Source: JAYRZB01 sp041916675 (lineage in GTDB: Bacteria > Pseudomonadota > Alphaproteobacteria > Rhizobiales > Devosiaceae). Taken from it: a stretch of 64,000 nt of DNA. The stretch is from the NCBI GenBank assembly GCA_041916675.1, contig JAYRZB010000008.1, forward strand, positions 1-64,000, written 5' to 3'. The translations under genes and the position numbers were made by a program. Numbering within the stretch: position 1 is the stretch's first letter; every line of letters starts with the position of its first letter. Under the pieces are notes generated by a model. The model was not told where the DNA came from. It saw nothing but the letters and a program-made list of their open reading frames with translations, and ran no database searches. Shown piece after piece: positions 15,966-24,874 of this stretch.

Positions 15966-17528
15966 GAACATCGCCATGTCCTCAAGCCGCGCCGCCTCGT
16001 GGGCAGGCTTGTCCCAGCGGATGCGGTTGATGCGCGGAAAGCGCAGCGCAATGCCGGATTTGTGGCGGCCGCTCTTCTGGGCGCTGTCGAAGGCCACCTC
16101 GAACACCAGCGCCTTGTTGACCTCGCGCACCGGCCCAAAGCTCTGGGTGGTGTTGTTGCGCACCCATTTGTCGAGCTGCTTGAGTTCATCGTCGGTGAAG
16201 CCAAAATAGGCCTTGCCGATGGGCACGATCTCGTTGCCGCGCCAGACCCCGAAGGTGAAATCGGAATAATAAGATGATCGCCGCCCGTGGCCGCGCTGGG
16301 CATACATCAAAACCGCATCAACAACATTGGGTTCGCGCTTCCATTTGTACCACAGGCCCTTGGGACGGCCGGGCACATAGGGCGCGGTGCGCAGCTTGAC
16401 CATGACGCCCTCATGCCCATGCTCGGCGGCACCTCGGCGGCGAAGATCGGCCAGCGCCGCCCAATCGGCAAAATCGATCATCGGTGAGAGATCGAGCCGG
16501 GTCTGCGGATGGCGCGCAAACCAGGCTTCGAGCCGGGCCCGGCGTTCGAACCACGGCAGGTGCCGGATGTCTTCGCCATCGGCGAACAGCATGTCATAAA
16601 CCCGCATGAAGGCCGGAAACTGAGACAGATGCGCTGGCGTGGCGATCTTGCGGTTGAGGCGCTGCTGGAGATCGTTGAACGGGGCCGCTTCAAACCCCTG
16701 CCCGACCAGCAGTTCGCCGTCGAGCACGGCGCGGCCAAAGACATTTTCGGTGATATCGGGAAAGGCCGGGGCAATATCATCGCCGGTGCGGGAGAACAGT
16801 GACACCGTGCCCTCGCCGAGGATCAGTTGCACGCGAATGCCGTCCCATTTCCACTCGGCGGCAAAATCGGCCGGATCGAGGGCCAAAAGGTCTTTTTCCT
16901 CATCGATCGGATTGGCCAGCATCATGGGGTGAAAGCGCGCATCCGGATCGATGGCGGGCTTTGCGGCGCGGCCATCGAGCCAGGCGAAAAGGTTGAGGTA
17001 CGGCGCTTCGAGCCCATGCCAGATTTCCTCGATCTCCTGAAGGTCAATGCCGCTGAGTTCAGCCAGCGCGGTGCGGGCCAGCCGCGCCGACAGCCCGATG
17101 CGCAGCGCCCCGGTGGCGAGCTTGACCAGCGCCCAGCGCTCGTTGATGCCGGCACAGGTGAGGAGCCCGGCAATCAGCCCAGGCAGTTCGGCCTTGGCGG
17201 TGGTGTTGAAAAGGGCGACCAGCGCAGCAAGGCCGGGCAGATCGGCATCGGGGGCATGGTGGGGCCAGATCAGGGCGATAGTTTCACCAAGATCCCCCAC
17301 ATAATCGTAGCTCAGGGCAAACAGGTGCGGATCGACCTCGGCGGTGACCACCTGCTTGAGGACGGCGGGCTTGACGTTCTTGAAACTCAGCGAGCCGGTG
17401 AGGATGGCCAAAGCATAGCCGCGATCCGGATCGGGCGTTGCGCGGAAATACTCCACCAGCGCCTCGATCTTGCGGTTGCGCGAGGGGGTGAGGGCGAGCA
17501 CTTCGAGCAGCTGGGCAAAGCGCTTCAC
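15954..17528 (-). CDS. ATP-dependent DNA ligase (nuclease-associated clade)
   Basis: ATP-dependent DNA ligase (524 aa). The N-terminal helical DNA-binding domain covers about residues 1-190. The nucleotidyltransferase core contains motif I as EWKWDGIRVQ (Lys is the adenylated residue), motif III LDGELLVG, motif IV HEGVMVKL, and motif V LWYKWKRE. The C-terminal OB-fold follows with VFEVAFDSAQKS and ALRFPRINRIR. Its start overlaps the exonuclease gene by 4 nt, the usual pairing for the family annotated as ligase with ligase-associated exonuclease, helicase and endonuclease. The last two partners are not adjacent here. The likely role is accessory DNA repair; the replicative ligase would be the NAD-dependent LigA elsewhere. 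Confidence 0.88.
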   Translation of the reverse strand: MKRFAQLLEVLALTPSRNRKIEALVEYFRATPDPDRGYALAILTGSLSFKNVKPAVLKQVVTAEVDPHLFALSYDYVGDLGETIALIWPHHAPDADLPGLAALVALFNTTAKAELPGLIAGLLTCAGINERWALVKLATGALRIGLSARLARTALAELSGIDLQEIEEIWHGLEAPYLNLFAWLDGRAAKPAIDPDARFHPMMLANPIDEEKDLLALDPADFAAEWKWDGIRVQLILGEGTVSLFSRTGDDIAPAFPDITENVFGRAVLDGELLVGQGFEAAPFNDLQQRLNRKIATPAHLSQFPAFMRVYDMLFADGEDIRHLPWFERRARLEAWFARHPQTRLDLSPMIDFADWAALADLRRRGAAEHGHEGVMVKLRTAPYVPGRPKGLWYKWKREPNVVDAVLMYAQRGHGRRSSYYSDFTFGVWRGNEIVPIGKAYFGFTDDELKQLDKWVRNNTTQSFGPVREVNKALVFEVAFDSAQKSGRHKSGIALRFPRINRIRWDKPAHEAARLEDMAMFLGA

Positions 17529-18520
17529 GGGTCGGCCTCCCCGCCATCCTCATAACCAACGATGTTAAGCGGCAAGGCTTCCAGACCCTGCTGGCGGCAG
17601 TGATAGACCAGCGCATCCTCGCGCCCATGGGTAACCCAGACCCGCCCGGCCCCGGTGTCGGCAATGGTCTGGCGCAACTCATTCCAGTCGGCATGATCGG
17701 AAATGATCAGCGGCAGTTCGACCCCGGACTGGCGGGCGCGCTGCTTGACGCTCATCCAGCCCGACGCCATGGCGAGGACCGGATCGGACAGCCGGCGGCT
17801 CCAGCGGTCCTTGAGCGCCGAGGGCGGTGCGATGATCACCTGCCCGGCCAATGTAGCCTTGTCGACATCGGTGGCCCAGACCAGTTCGCCAAGGTCAATG
17901 CCGCGCTGCTGATAGAGCGTGCAAAGCGCGATCATAGCACCATGCAGGTAGACCGGGCGGTCGTAACCGGCCTGGCGCAGCAGAGCGATGACCCGCTGTG
18001 CCTTGCCCAGCGAATAGGCGCCGATGACATGGCTGCGCTCGGGAAAGCGCGCGAGCGAAGCCAGCAGCCGCCGCATTTCATCGAGCGGATCGGGATGCTG
18101 GAACACCGGCAGGCCGAAGGTCGCCTCGGTGACAAGCGTATGGCAGCGCACCAGTTCGAAAGGCTGGCTGGTGGTATCGGGCAGGCGCTTGTAGTCGCCA
18201 GTGACCACGATGCGCTCGCCTTGGTGTTCGAGCAGCACCTGGGCGCTGCCCAGAATATGCCCGGCGGGAAAGAAGGTGATGGTGACATCATCGACCAGCA
18301 GCGGCACCCCATAGTCGAGACCCTGGAACCGCCCGGCGCAGCCCTCGCCATAGCGGGTTTTCATGATGGCAATGGTATCGGGGGTGGCCAGCACCGCGCC
18401 ATTGCCGGGCCGGGCATGATCGGCATGGCCATGGGTGATGATGGCGCGGGATTGCGGCTGCACCGGATCGATAAAGGCGTCGATGGGGGTGACGCACAGA
18501 TCGCGCGTGAGAAAACTCAT
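17525..18520 (-). CDS. Ligase-associated DNA exonuclease (MBL fold)
   Basis: Metallo-beta-lactamase-fold nuclease (331 aa) of the ligase-associated exonuclease family, related to beta-CASP/SNM1-type enzymes. The metal-binding motif ITHGHADHARPG is near residue 28, another ligand region is FFPAGHILGSAQ followed by VVTGDYKR, and a C-terminal DHADWNEL/VWVTHGRED block is present. The start ATG at 18520 gives the family's MSFLTRDLCVTPIDAF beginning; an upstream extension is Arg/Gly-rich and looks non-coding. First gene of the exonuclease-ligase pair, expected to trim DNA ends before joining. Confidence 0.87.
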   Translation of the reverse strand: MSFLTRDLCVTPIDAFIDPVQPQSRAIITHGHADHARPGNGAVLATPDTIAIMKTRYGEGCAGRFQGLDYGVPLLVDDVTITFFPAGHILGSAQVLLEHQGERIVVTGDYKRLPDTTSQPFELVRCHTLVTEATFGLPVFQHPDPLDEMRRLLASLARFPERSHVIGAYSLGKAQRVIALLRQAGYDRPVYLHGAMIALCTLYQQRGIDLGELVWATDVDKATLAGQVIIAPPSALKDRWSRRLSDPVLAMASGWMSVKQRARQSGVELPLIISDHADWNELRQTIADTGAGRVWVTHGREDALVYHCRQQGLEALPLNIVGYEDGGEADP

Positions 18521-18789
18521 GGGGCGAATATGGGGGGTGGGGCGTGCTGCGCCAAGTCCGGATAGCAAACCGCGCCTATGTCGACCGTAACGATTCTGCG
18601 AGCACCCGCCTGATCGGCCAGACGGGCGAGCCGTAAAGAGGTTAGTATGCGCATTTCCTTTCAAGCCGCCAGGTCAGCCGAGCGGTGCGGACTTCCGGCA
18701 GATGCCAACGCGAGATTCACGGGATCGGCCCAATGACCTTCAATCTTAAGTTATTCCAATTAAAAGGGAATTTTCGCCATCAAATATGA

Positions 18790-18821
18790 ACGACCTATCA
18801 CTTTTCCCACGGATAGGTCGT
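18790..18821. repeat. 10-bp inverted repeat ACGACCTATC/GATAGGTCGT
   Basis: Perfect arms of 10 bp separated by 12 nt, in an AT-rich promoter region about 20 bases upstream of the -35-like hexamer. There is no T-run, so it is not a terminator. It could be a binding site for an activator of the ABC operon. Confidence 0.5.
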
Positions 18822-18865
18822 AATGCGTAGAAACTGTATTGACTCAGGTTTTGATTTCCTGACAG

Positions 18866-18879
18866 TGTACACGTGTACA
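18866..18879. promoter_or_regulatory. LacI-type operator 1 (TGTACACGTGTACA)
   Basis: A 14-bp perfect palindrome with a central CG, as expected for LacI-family regulators. It overlaps the presumed -10 region downstream of TTGACT at 18839. The partner is probably the LacI regulator at 23870, which is encoded in the same operon. Confidence 0.7.
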
Positions 18880-18910
18880 ACGCGATGTCCGGGGGGAGAT
18901 CAGGGACTTT

Positions 18911-18926
18911 TTGTGCACGTGTACAA
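18911..18926. promoter_or_regulatory. LacI-type operator 2 (TTGTGCACGTGTACAA)
   Basis: A 16-bp palindrome with one mismatched pair and the same CACGTGTACA core as operator 1. The centres are 46 bp apart, so a tetramer or two dimers could bind together. Confidence 0.68.
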
Positions 18927-19064
18927 ATTCAACGCATTTTGTCACGCGTGTGTCACGCGACGTCCCTAAAGCCCAAGACGAGCGCGCGATCGGCGGCCGA
19001 TACCCGGCCATCGTACGCAGTTCAATCAACAGTCAGGCTTTTGCCGAATCTGGAGGAACTTTGA

Positions 19065-20411
19065 ATGACCACTCTTAAGCATCTACTCCGCACAACCGCG
19101 CTTGCCGCGCTCGTTGCTGCGGTACCAACGTCGATTTTGGCCGAAGACGTCACCATCAAGGTATGGTCTGGCGGCACCGGCCCCGCGGACACCTATCGCC
19201 TCGACGCCATTGAGATCGCTGCCGATTTCTATGAGCGCGAAGCAGCCATCCGCGGCGAAGAAATCAATATCACCATTGAAAAGACTCCCTATGACGGCTG
19301 GGACGATTTCAAGCAGGCCCTGACCTTGTCGGCTGAATCGGGCACCGCCCCGAACATCGTGGTCTCGGGCCACGAAGATATCGGCCCCTGGGCCCAGTCA
19401 GGCCTGATCGTGCCGGTCGAAGATTATCTCGACCTGGATGCATGGCCGCTCTCGAACATCTACCCGAACCTGATGGAAATCTCGTCCTATGGTGGCGTGC
19501 AGTACGGCATTCCGCAGGACGCTGAATCCCGCCCGTTCTTCTTCTGGAAGTCGCACATGAAGGCCATCGGTTATTCCGATGCCGACATCGATGCGCTGCC
19601 CAAGAAGATTGAGGCCGGCGAATATACCCTGGCCAACGTGATCGAAGACGCCAAGAAGATGCAGGATGCCGGCGTTGTGCAGCCCGGCTACGGCTTCTAC
19701 CCGCGCGTTTCGAACGGCCCCGATTTCTGGCAGTTCTACACCTCCTTCGGCGGCGTGATGGAAGAAGACGGCAAGCTCGTCTTCGACAAGGCCTCGATGA
19801 CCAAGTTCTACCAGTTCTTCGTGGATGCCGTCGCTGCCGGCGTCACCAAGAAGAACCACATCGGCACCGAATGGGACCAGTGGTATGCTGAAGTTGCAAC
19901 CGGCAAGGCCGGCATGTGGCACGGCGGCACCTGGCACTACTCGCGTTATACCGGCAAGGAAGGCCTGTCTGACTTCTTCGGCAGCGTCGGCTTCTCGCTG
20001 ATCCCGGCTGGTGAAGGTGGCAAGGCCAACACCCTGACCCACCCGCTGGTCTATCTACTGACCAAGAACGAAGACGAAAAGCTCACCGAAATCTCGGCCG
20101 AGCTGATCAAGATCGCGTCCGAACCGCGTATCAACGTTCTGCATGCGATCAAGTCGGCCCACCTTGGCATTTCGCCGGAAGAAGCCCAGATCGAACTGTA
20201 CTCGTCCGATCGCTGGGCATCCGAGGCAACCGCCGCGCTGCTGCCCTTCGCCAACGCAATGCCCAACAATGCCGACTTCGGCACCTATTGGAACGCAATG
20301 TGGGGCGGTCTTGAAGCTGCCTGGACCGGCACCAAGACGGTCGACCAGGCGATTGCCGATCTCGAAGGCGAACTCAAGAACGCCCTCGGCGACGCCATCG
20401 TCATCCGCTAA
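19065..20411 (+). CDS. Carbohydrate ABC transporter substrate-binding protein
   Basis: Periplasmic binding protein (448 aa) of the SBP_bac_1 (MalE-like) family. It has a Sec signal peptide (MTTLKHLLRTTALAALVAAV, cleavage near ILA-ED), then the two-lobe fold with the typical VTIKVWSGGTGP first strand. Aromatic-rich stretches (RPFFFWKSHM, GPDFWQFYTSFGG, WHGGTWHYSRY) suggest a carbohydrate-like ligand. It is strongly translated (GGAGG 9 nt upstream) and followed by a hairpin before the permease. First gene of an operon with two permeases, one ATPase, a LacI regulator and an IMPase-family phosphatase; the ligand may be a polyol or a phosphorylated sugar, which is inference from the phosphatase. 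Confidence 0.88.
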   Translation: MTTLKHLLRTTALAALVAAVPTSILAEDVTIKVWSGGTGPADTYRLDAIEIAADFYEREAAIRGEEINITIEKTPYDGWDDFKQALTLSAESGTAPNIVVSGHEDIGPWAQSGLIVPVEDYLDLDAWPLSNIYPNLMEISSYGGVQYGIPQDAESRPFFFWKSHMKAIGYSDADIDALPKKIEAGEYTLANVIEDAKKMQDAGVVQPGYGFYPRVSNGPDFWQFYTSFGGVMEEDGKLVFDKASMTKFYQFFVDAVAAGVTKKNHIGTEWDQWYAEVATGKAGMWHGGTWHYSRYTGKEGLSDFFGSVGFSLIPAGEGGKANTLTHPLVYLLTKNEDEKLTEISAELIKIASEPRINVLHAIKSAHLGISPEEAQIELYSSDRWASEATAALLPFANAMPNNADFGTYWNAMWGGLEAAWTGTKTVDQAIADLEGELKNALGDAIVIR

Positions 20412-20426
20412 GCGATTATCGCATCG

Positions 20427-20451
20427 GGGGCGCTGCCACTGGCAGCGCCCC
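20427..20451 (+). promoter_or_regulatory. Hairpin between binding-protein and permease genes
   Basis: An 11-bp perfect stem GGGGCGCTGCC/GGCAGCGCCCC with a 3-nt loop, 15 bases after the binding-protein stop. It has no T-run. Such stems stabilise the binding-protein message or partly end transcription, keeping permease levels lower. Confidence 0.7.
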
Positions 20452-20477
20452 ACCCTCGCCGCAGCCGGATCTATGCC

Positions 20478-21779
20478 ATGACCAAATCCCGAATACTTGC
20501 GCTGACGCTGATCGCTCCCGCCCTGATCATGGTGGTGGTGTTTTTCCTGATACCCGTGGTGCTGACGGCGGTCTTTTCGTTCACCAACATGAGCACCTCC
20601 ACCGGCATTTCCGGTGGCGCCTATCAGGTCGGCCCGACCTCCATCCAGCGCATGAAAACCGAAATGCCCGAGCTGGCTGCCCAGCTTGAGGAACCCAAAT
20701 ACGTCATCGACGAAGCTGGCCTCGCCGCGCTGGAAACAGCCGACATCGATGCCGCTGTGATCAATGAACTGCGCAGCCAGTACCTGGACAAGGTCTATCC
20801 TGACCGGCGCAGCATCGAGCGTGACCTCAAGGGCCTGAAGTCTCGCCTATCGACGCGCGACGTCAAAAAAGTGTCCGAGAGCTTCAACCGCTCGGTGACC
20901 AATATTCGCTACAACAGCCCCGAGGCGCTGATTGCAGCCGTCGAGGGCCTTGGCATTACGTTGAGCGCCGAAGACAAGACCCGGCTAGGCACCATCACCT
21001 ATACCGGATGGGTCTGGACCACCGCCAATTTCACCCAGTTGTGGAATTCGAGCGATACGATCCGCATCCTGCTCAACACCGCTTTCTACGTCACCCTGAC
21101 GCTTGTGGTGTTCAACACCACCTACGCCATGGTGCTCGCCATCACCACCCACTACCTGCCCGAACGGCCGGCGGGGATATTCCGCGCCATTTGGCTGTTG
21201 CCGCGTATCTCACCGCCGGTGATTTATGTGCTGATGTGGAAATGGCTGACCTGGGACACCGGCTTCCTGTCCACCTTTTTCCAGATGTTCGGCGCGCCTT
21301 CCAAGAACTACCTGCTCGATACCCCGACCAATGCCTGGTTCTTCGTGATCATGATGAACGGCTTTGTCGGCGCTTCTATGGGCATGCTGGTGTTTTCCTC
21401 GGCGCTCAAGGCCATTCCGCAAAGCCAGTTCTGGGCCAGCGAAGTGGATGGCGCCAGCCGTTGGCAGCAGATCCGTCGCATCGTCCTGCCGCAGATGCGC
21501 TGGCCGCTGCTGTTTGTGACCTGTTACCAGACGCTCTCGCTCTTGACCTCGTTCGAATTGCTGTTCCTTGCCACTGAAGGTGGACCGGGCGGCACGACCG
21601 AAGTCTGGGCGCTGACCACCTACCTGACGGCTCTTTCGAACTATTCCGGCAACCTTCAGTACGGGCTTGGCACCGCCATGGCGCTGGTGCTGGTGACGGT
21701 CGGCATCATCCTCGCCCTGATCTACCTCAGGGTGTTCAACTACAACGCGCTCGTCGCCAAACCGTTGATCGAGCAGTAA
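20478..21779 (+). CDS. MalF-type sugar ABC permease with a large periplasmic insert
   Basis: Inner-membrane permease (433 aa) of the binding-protein-dependent family. The usual length for such MalF/UgpA-type proteins is 290-310 aa; here about 130 extra residues lie between the first membrane helix (residues 6-30) and the second (near residue 200). The insert (about 40-185) is hydrophilic and rich in Glu, Lys and Arg, with predicted helices (ELAAQLEEPKYVIDEAGLAA, RRSIERDLKGLKSRL). The core has five further helices and the EAA-type coupling motif ASEVDGASRWQQIRRIVLPQ. The insert is positioned like the P2 loop of E. coli MalF, which contacts the binding protein. A 2-base gap separates it from the next permease gene. 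Confidence 0.9.
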   Translation: MTKSRILALTLIAPALIMVVVFFLIPVVLTAVFSFTNMSTSTGISGGAYQVGPTSIQRMKTEMPELAAQLEEPKYVIDEAGLAALETADIDAAVINELRSQYLDKVYPDRRSIERDLKGLKSRLSTRDVKKVSESFNRSVTNIRYNSPEALIAAVEGLGITLSAEDKTRLGTITYTGWVWTTANFTQLWNSSDTIRILLNTAFYVTLTLVVFNTTYAMVLAITTHYLPERPAGIFRAIWLLPRISPPVIYVLMWKWLTWDTGFLSTFFQMFGAPSKNYLLDTPTNAWFFVIMMNGFVGASMGMLVFSSALKAIPQSQFWASEVDGASRWQQIRRIVLPQMRWPLLFVTCYQTLSLLTSFELLFLATEGGPGGTTEVWALTTYLTALSNYSGNLQYGLGTAMALVLVTVGIILALIYLRVFNYNALVAKPLIEQ

Positions 21780-21781
21780 AA

Positions 21782-22621
21782 ATGTCAAACGCGCTTCCCT
21801 CAGCAAACTTCAAGAACTGGCCGGTCATCCTGGCGCTCACCCTCGTGAGTGCGCCGCTGGTGTTCATGTACATCTTCCTGTTCGTGGACACGGTGACCGA
21901 TACCACCGCCGGTTCGCTGATCCCGTCTTCGTTCACTCTCCGGCACTGGGATTTTCTCTGGCAGGACCGCCCGGGCAAGGCCTCGATCTGGCTGGTGACG
22001 CTGAACACGCTGCTGTTCGCCTCGGCGACCACGCTGATCGTTCTGACCGTGTCCTCAATGGCCGGTTACGTGCTCTCGCGGCTTAACGTCCCCGGCCGGG
22101 GCTTCTTTCTGGCCGGCATCATGGTGCTGCACGCCTTCCCCTCGGTGACGCTGATCATTTCCATCTTCCTCGTGTTGCAGATGGTGGGGCTCTACAACTC
22201 ACTGATCGGGGTGATCCTGGTGAAGGCCGCGCTCGAGCTGCCGCTCGGGATCTGGCTGATGAAGGGGTTCTACGACACCGTGCCCTGGGAAATCGAGATG
22301 GCCGGTATCACCGATGGCGCCGGACGCTTCACAGTCTGGCGGCGGCTGGTGCTGCCCCAGGTCAAGCCGGCGCTGGCAGCGCTGGGCCTCTTCTCGTTCC
22401 TGTCGGGATGGAGTGAATTCATCCTGCCGCGGACCCTGGCACCCAATGCCGATGTGCAGGTGCTTTCGGTCTATCTGGCGTCCCTGATTGCGGACGACAA
22501 CAATTTCGATATGGCGCTCTTCAAGTCTGTTGGCGTCTTCTACATCATACCGGTGCTGATCCTGTTCTTCTTCTTCCAGAAGCACCTCATGAACATCTAT
22601 GGCGGAGGCTCGAAGGGCTGA
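21782..22621 (+). CDS. MalG-type sugar ABC permease
   Basis: Inner-membrane permease (279 aa) with six hydrophobic segments and the coupling motif EMAGITDGAGRFTVWRRLVL. It pairs with the MalF-type protein encoded just upstream. The stop TGA shares one base with the ATG of the following ATPase gene, showing tight translational coupling. Confidence 0.9.
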   Translation: MSNALPSANFKNWPVILALTLVSAPLVFMYIFLFVDTVTDTTAGSLIPSSFTLRHWDFLWQDRPGKASIWLVTLNTLLFASATTLIVLTVSSMAGYVLSRLNVPGRGFFLAGIMVLHAFPSVTLIISIFLVLQMVGLYNSLIGVILVKAALELPLGIWLMKGFYDTVPWEIEMAGITDGAGRFTVWRRLVLPQVKPALAALGLFSFLSGWSEFILPRTLAPNADVQVLSVYLASLIADDNNFDMALFKSVGVFYIIPVLILFFFFQKHLMNIYGGGSKG

Positions 22622-23679
22622 TGAGAATTCTGCTCGACAATTTTTCTAAAAGCTTTGGGCAGACCAAGGTCATCGAGAACATGAACCTTGAGGTCAAGGA
22701 TGGCGAAATGCTCGCCCTCCTCGGCCCCTCGGGTTGCGGTAAGTCGACGACCCTGTTCGCCATCTGCGGCATTCACCGGATCACCGGCGGCCGCATCCTG
22801 TTCGGGGAACGGGACATTTCCAATGTCCCGAGCCAGGAGCGCAATGTGGGCGTGGTTTTCCAGTCCTATGCGCTTTATCCGCACATGACCGTGGCCCAGA
22901 ACATTGCTTTCCCCCTTGAGGTCAAAAAGACCCCGGCGGCCGAGATCAAGAAGCAGGTTCAGGCCATCGCCGAACTGGTGCACATCGAAAAGCTCATGGA
23001 CCGCCGACCGTCTCAGCTGTCGGGCGGCCAGCAGCAGCGTGTGGCCTTGGCCCGTGCGCTGGTGCGCAAGCCGGACGTGCTGCTGCTTGATGAGCCGCTG
23101 GCCAATCTCGACGCCAAGCTGCGCCTGGAAATGCGTTCGGAAATCCGCCGCATCCAGCTTGAAACGGGCATCACCGCCATTCTGGTCACCCATGATCAGG
23201 TGGAAGCGATGTCCATGTGCGACCGTATTGCCATCATGGATGCCGGTGAAATCATCCAGATCGCAACCCCGACCGAAATGTACCACAATCCGCGCACCGA
23301 ATTCGTCGCCGGGTTCCTGGGCAACCCTCCCATTGCCTTCCTTCGTGGGACTTCGGACGGGGCCAAGTTTGCGCTCAACAAGAGCCAGATCACCCTGGGA
23401 CTGCCCAAGGGAATTGCGGCGCCCGCCGCCGGGACAAAGCTCTCGCTGGGCATCCGCCCCGAGGACTTTGGCCCCAATGGCGATGCCACCGTGCCCGGCA
23501 CGGTGGTGTTCGTGGAAACCCAGGGCCGCGAAAACCTCTATGACGTCAAGCTCGAGGATGGCAGCGTGCTGCGCTCCATCCAGCCGGTGCGCGGCGACAT
23601 TGCCGTAGGCGACAAGGTGACCTGGGGTGCCGCCAGCGACAAGATCATGGTGTTCACCGAGAACGGCACGCGCCTATGA
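22621..23679 (+). CDS. Sugar ABC transporter ATPase (UgpC/MsmK type)
   Basis: ATPase (352 aa) of the CUT1 class. Walker A GPSGCGKST at residues 35-43, Q-loop in VVFQSYALYPHMT, signature LSGGQQQRVALARAL, Walker B VLLLDEPLANLDAKLR, and switch His in LVTHDQVEAM. The C-terminal third is a TOBE/OB regulatory domain (LGIRPEDFG, VVFVETQGRENLYDV). It is followed by a 190-bp gap without a convincing gene before the LacI regulator. Confidence 0.91.
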   Translation: MRILLDNFSKSFGQTKVIENMNLEVKDGEMLALLGPSGCGKSTTLFAICGIHRITGGRILFGERDISNVPSQERNVGVVFQSYALYPHMTVAQNIAFPLEVKKTPAAEIKKQVQAIAELVHIEKLMDRRPSQLSGGQQQRVALARALVRKPDVLLLDEPLANLDAKLRLEMRSEIRRIQLETGITAILVTHDQVEAMSMCDRIAIMDAGEIIQIATPTEMYHNPRTEFVAGFLGNPPIAFLRGTSDGAKFALNKSQITLGLPKGIAAPAAGTKLSLGIRPEDFGPNGDATVPGTVVFVETQGRENLYDVKLEDGSVLRSIQPVRGDIAVGDKVTWGAASDKIMVFTENGTRL

Positions 23680-23869
23680 CCCAATCGGCCCTGCCCCTCC
23701 TGACCGGCGACAACCGGACGGCCGAGTGTGCGCCGGGGGGCACGGCCAGACCTGTTTGGCACTCTGACGGGCATAACCTGCCCGGCCTTGCCAAACGGGC
23801 TTTCACAATGCGGCAGGCCCTTGTAGCAGAGGGCCCGCCTACCCCGCACTGCGCCCAACGGGCCTGACC

Positions 23870-24874
23870 ATGACGATCAAAAAACCGCGCTCCAAATCAG
23901 TGACGTCCCACGATGTTGCCCGGCTTGCCGGAGTGTCGCGGGCGGCTGTGTCGCGCAGTTTCACCCCCAATGCCAGCGTCTCGGCGGAGACCCGGGAGAA
24001 AGTCTACAAGGCCGCCAAGGAAGTGGGCTATCGCGTCAACTACCTGGCACGCAGCCTGATCAACCAGCGCTCGGACCTGGTGGGGCTGGTGGCGGCCGGC
24101 ATGGACAATCCGTTCCGCTCGATGCAGATCGAGCAGCTTTCGCGCGCCCTGATCGCCAAGAACTTCCGCCCCGTACTGCTGCCTGCTCCCGAAAAGGACG
24201 ATCCGTCCTGGGCCATCGAGCAATTGTTGCACTATTCGGTTTCGGGCGTGCTGGTGACCTCGGACGCCCCGCCCACCGCGCTGTGCGAAGAATGCGCCGC
24301 TGCCGGCGTGCCGATCGTTTTGATCAACAAGGGCGACGACATGCCGTTTGTTGATCGCGTGGTGTCGGACGACAAGACCGCCGGCCGTCTGGCCGCCGAA
24401 CACCTGATCGGGATCGGCGTCAAGCGCCCGGGCATGATGGCAGCCTCGCCGATATCCTACACCGCCCGCCGCCGCGCCGAAGCTTTTACGGCGCGCTGCC
24501 TGGCCATGGGCGTGCCCGCCACCAGCATCGAACTGCCGATCAACGACTACGCCCATGGCTTTGAATTTGCCGGAACGCTGGAGGCGCAGGGGATCGACGG
24601 CCTGTTCTGCGCCAACGACTACATGGCCTGCGGGGTGATCGACCGGCTGCGCCGGGACGGTAGTCTCTCGGGCTCAAAACCCATCCGCATAATTGGTCAC
24701 GACGATATTCCCCAGGCGCGCTGGGATGCCTATCAGCTCACCACCATCGTCCAGCCCTGCGATGTGCAGGCCGAACAGGCGGTGGCGCTGCTGATCAGCC
24801 GCATGGAACAACCCGATTTGACCGCACGCGTGGCATTTACCGACGTGCGCCTGATTTCACGAAGGACGGCTTGA
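23870..24874 (+). CDS. LacI-family transcriptional regulator (local ABC operon)
   Basis: Repressor-type regulator (334 aa). The N-terminal helix-turn-helix reads VTSHDVARLAGVSRAAVSRSF, with the hinge helix YLARSLINQRSDLVGLV, followed by a periplasmic-binding-protein-like effector domain (CANDYMACGVIDRLR near the C-terminus). It is the fifth gene of the operon and overlaps the phosphatase gene by one base. The two palindromes at 18866 and 18911 have the form expected for it. The effector is probably the transported solute or its first product. Confidence 0.88.
   Translation: MTIKKPRSKSVTSHDVARLAGVSRAAVSRSFTPNASVSAETREKVYKAAKEVGYRVNYLARSLINQRSDLVGLVAAGMDNPFRSMQIEQLSRALIAKNFRPVLLPAPEKDDPSWAIEQLLHYSVSGVLVTSDAPPTALCEECAAAGVPIVLINKGDDMPFVDRVVSDDKTAGRLAAEHLIGIGVKRPGMMAASPISYTARRRAEAFTARCLAMGVPATSIELPINDYAHGFEFAGTLEAQGIDGLFCANDYMACGVIDRLRRDGSLSGSKPIRIIGHDDIPQARWDAYQLTTIVQPCDVQAEQAVALLISRMEQPDLTARVAFTDVRLISRRTA

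Larger units (their letters stand above)
18521..19064. other. Intergenic regulatory region before the carbohydrate ABC operon
   Basis: 544 bases without a gene. It holds an inverted repeat at 18790-18821, a -35-like TTGACT at 18839-18844, and two LacI-type palindromes at 18866-18879 and 18911-18926; the first overlaps the place where a -10 box would fall. The ribosome-binding site GGAGG for the binding-protein gene is at 19052-19056. The left part (18521-18780) contains only the exonuclease promoter and nothing else I can name. Confidence 0.55.

Noticed and set aside
23676..23867. 63-aa frame between the ABC ATPase and the LacI regulator
   Set aside because: It overlaps the ATPase stop as a coupled gene would, but the composition is random-looking and no motif or signal is visible; treated as an intergenic gap.
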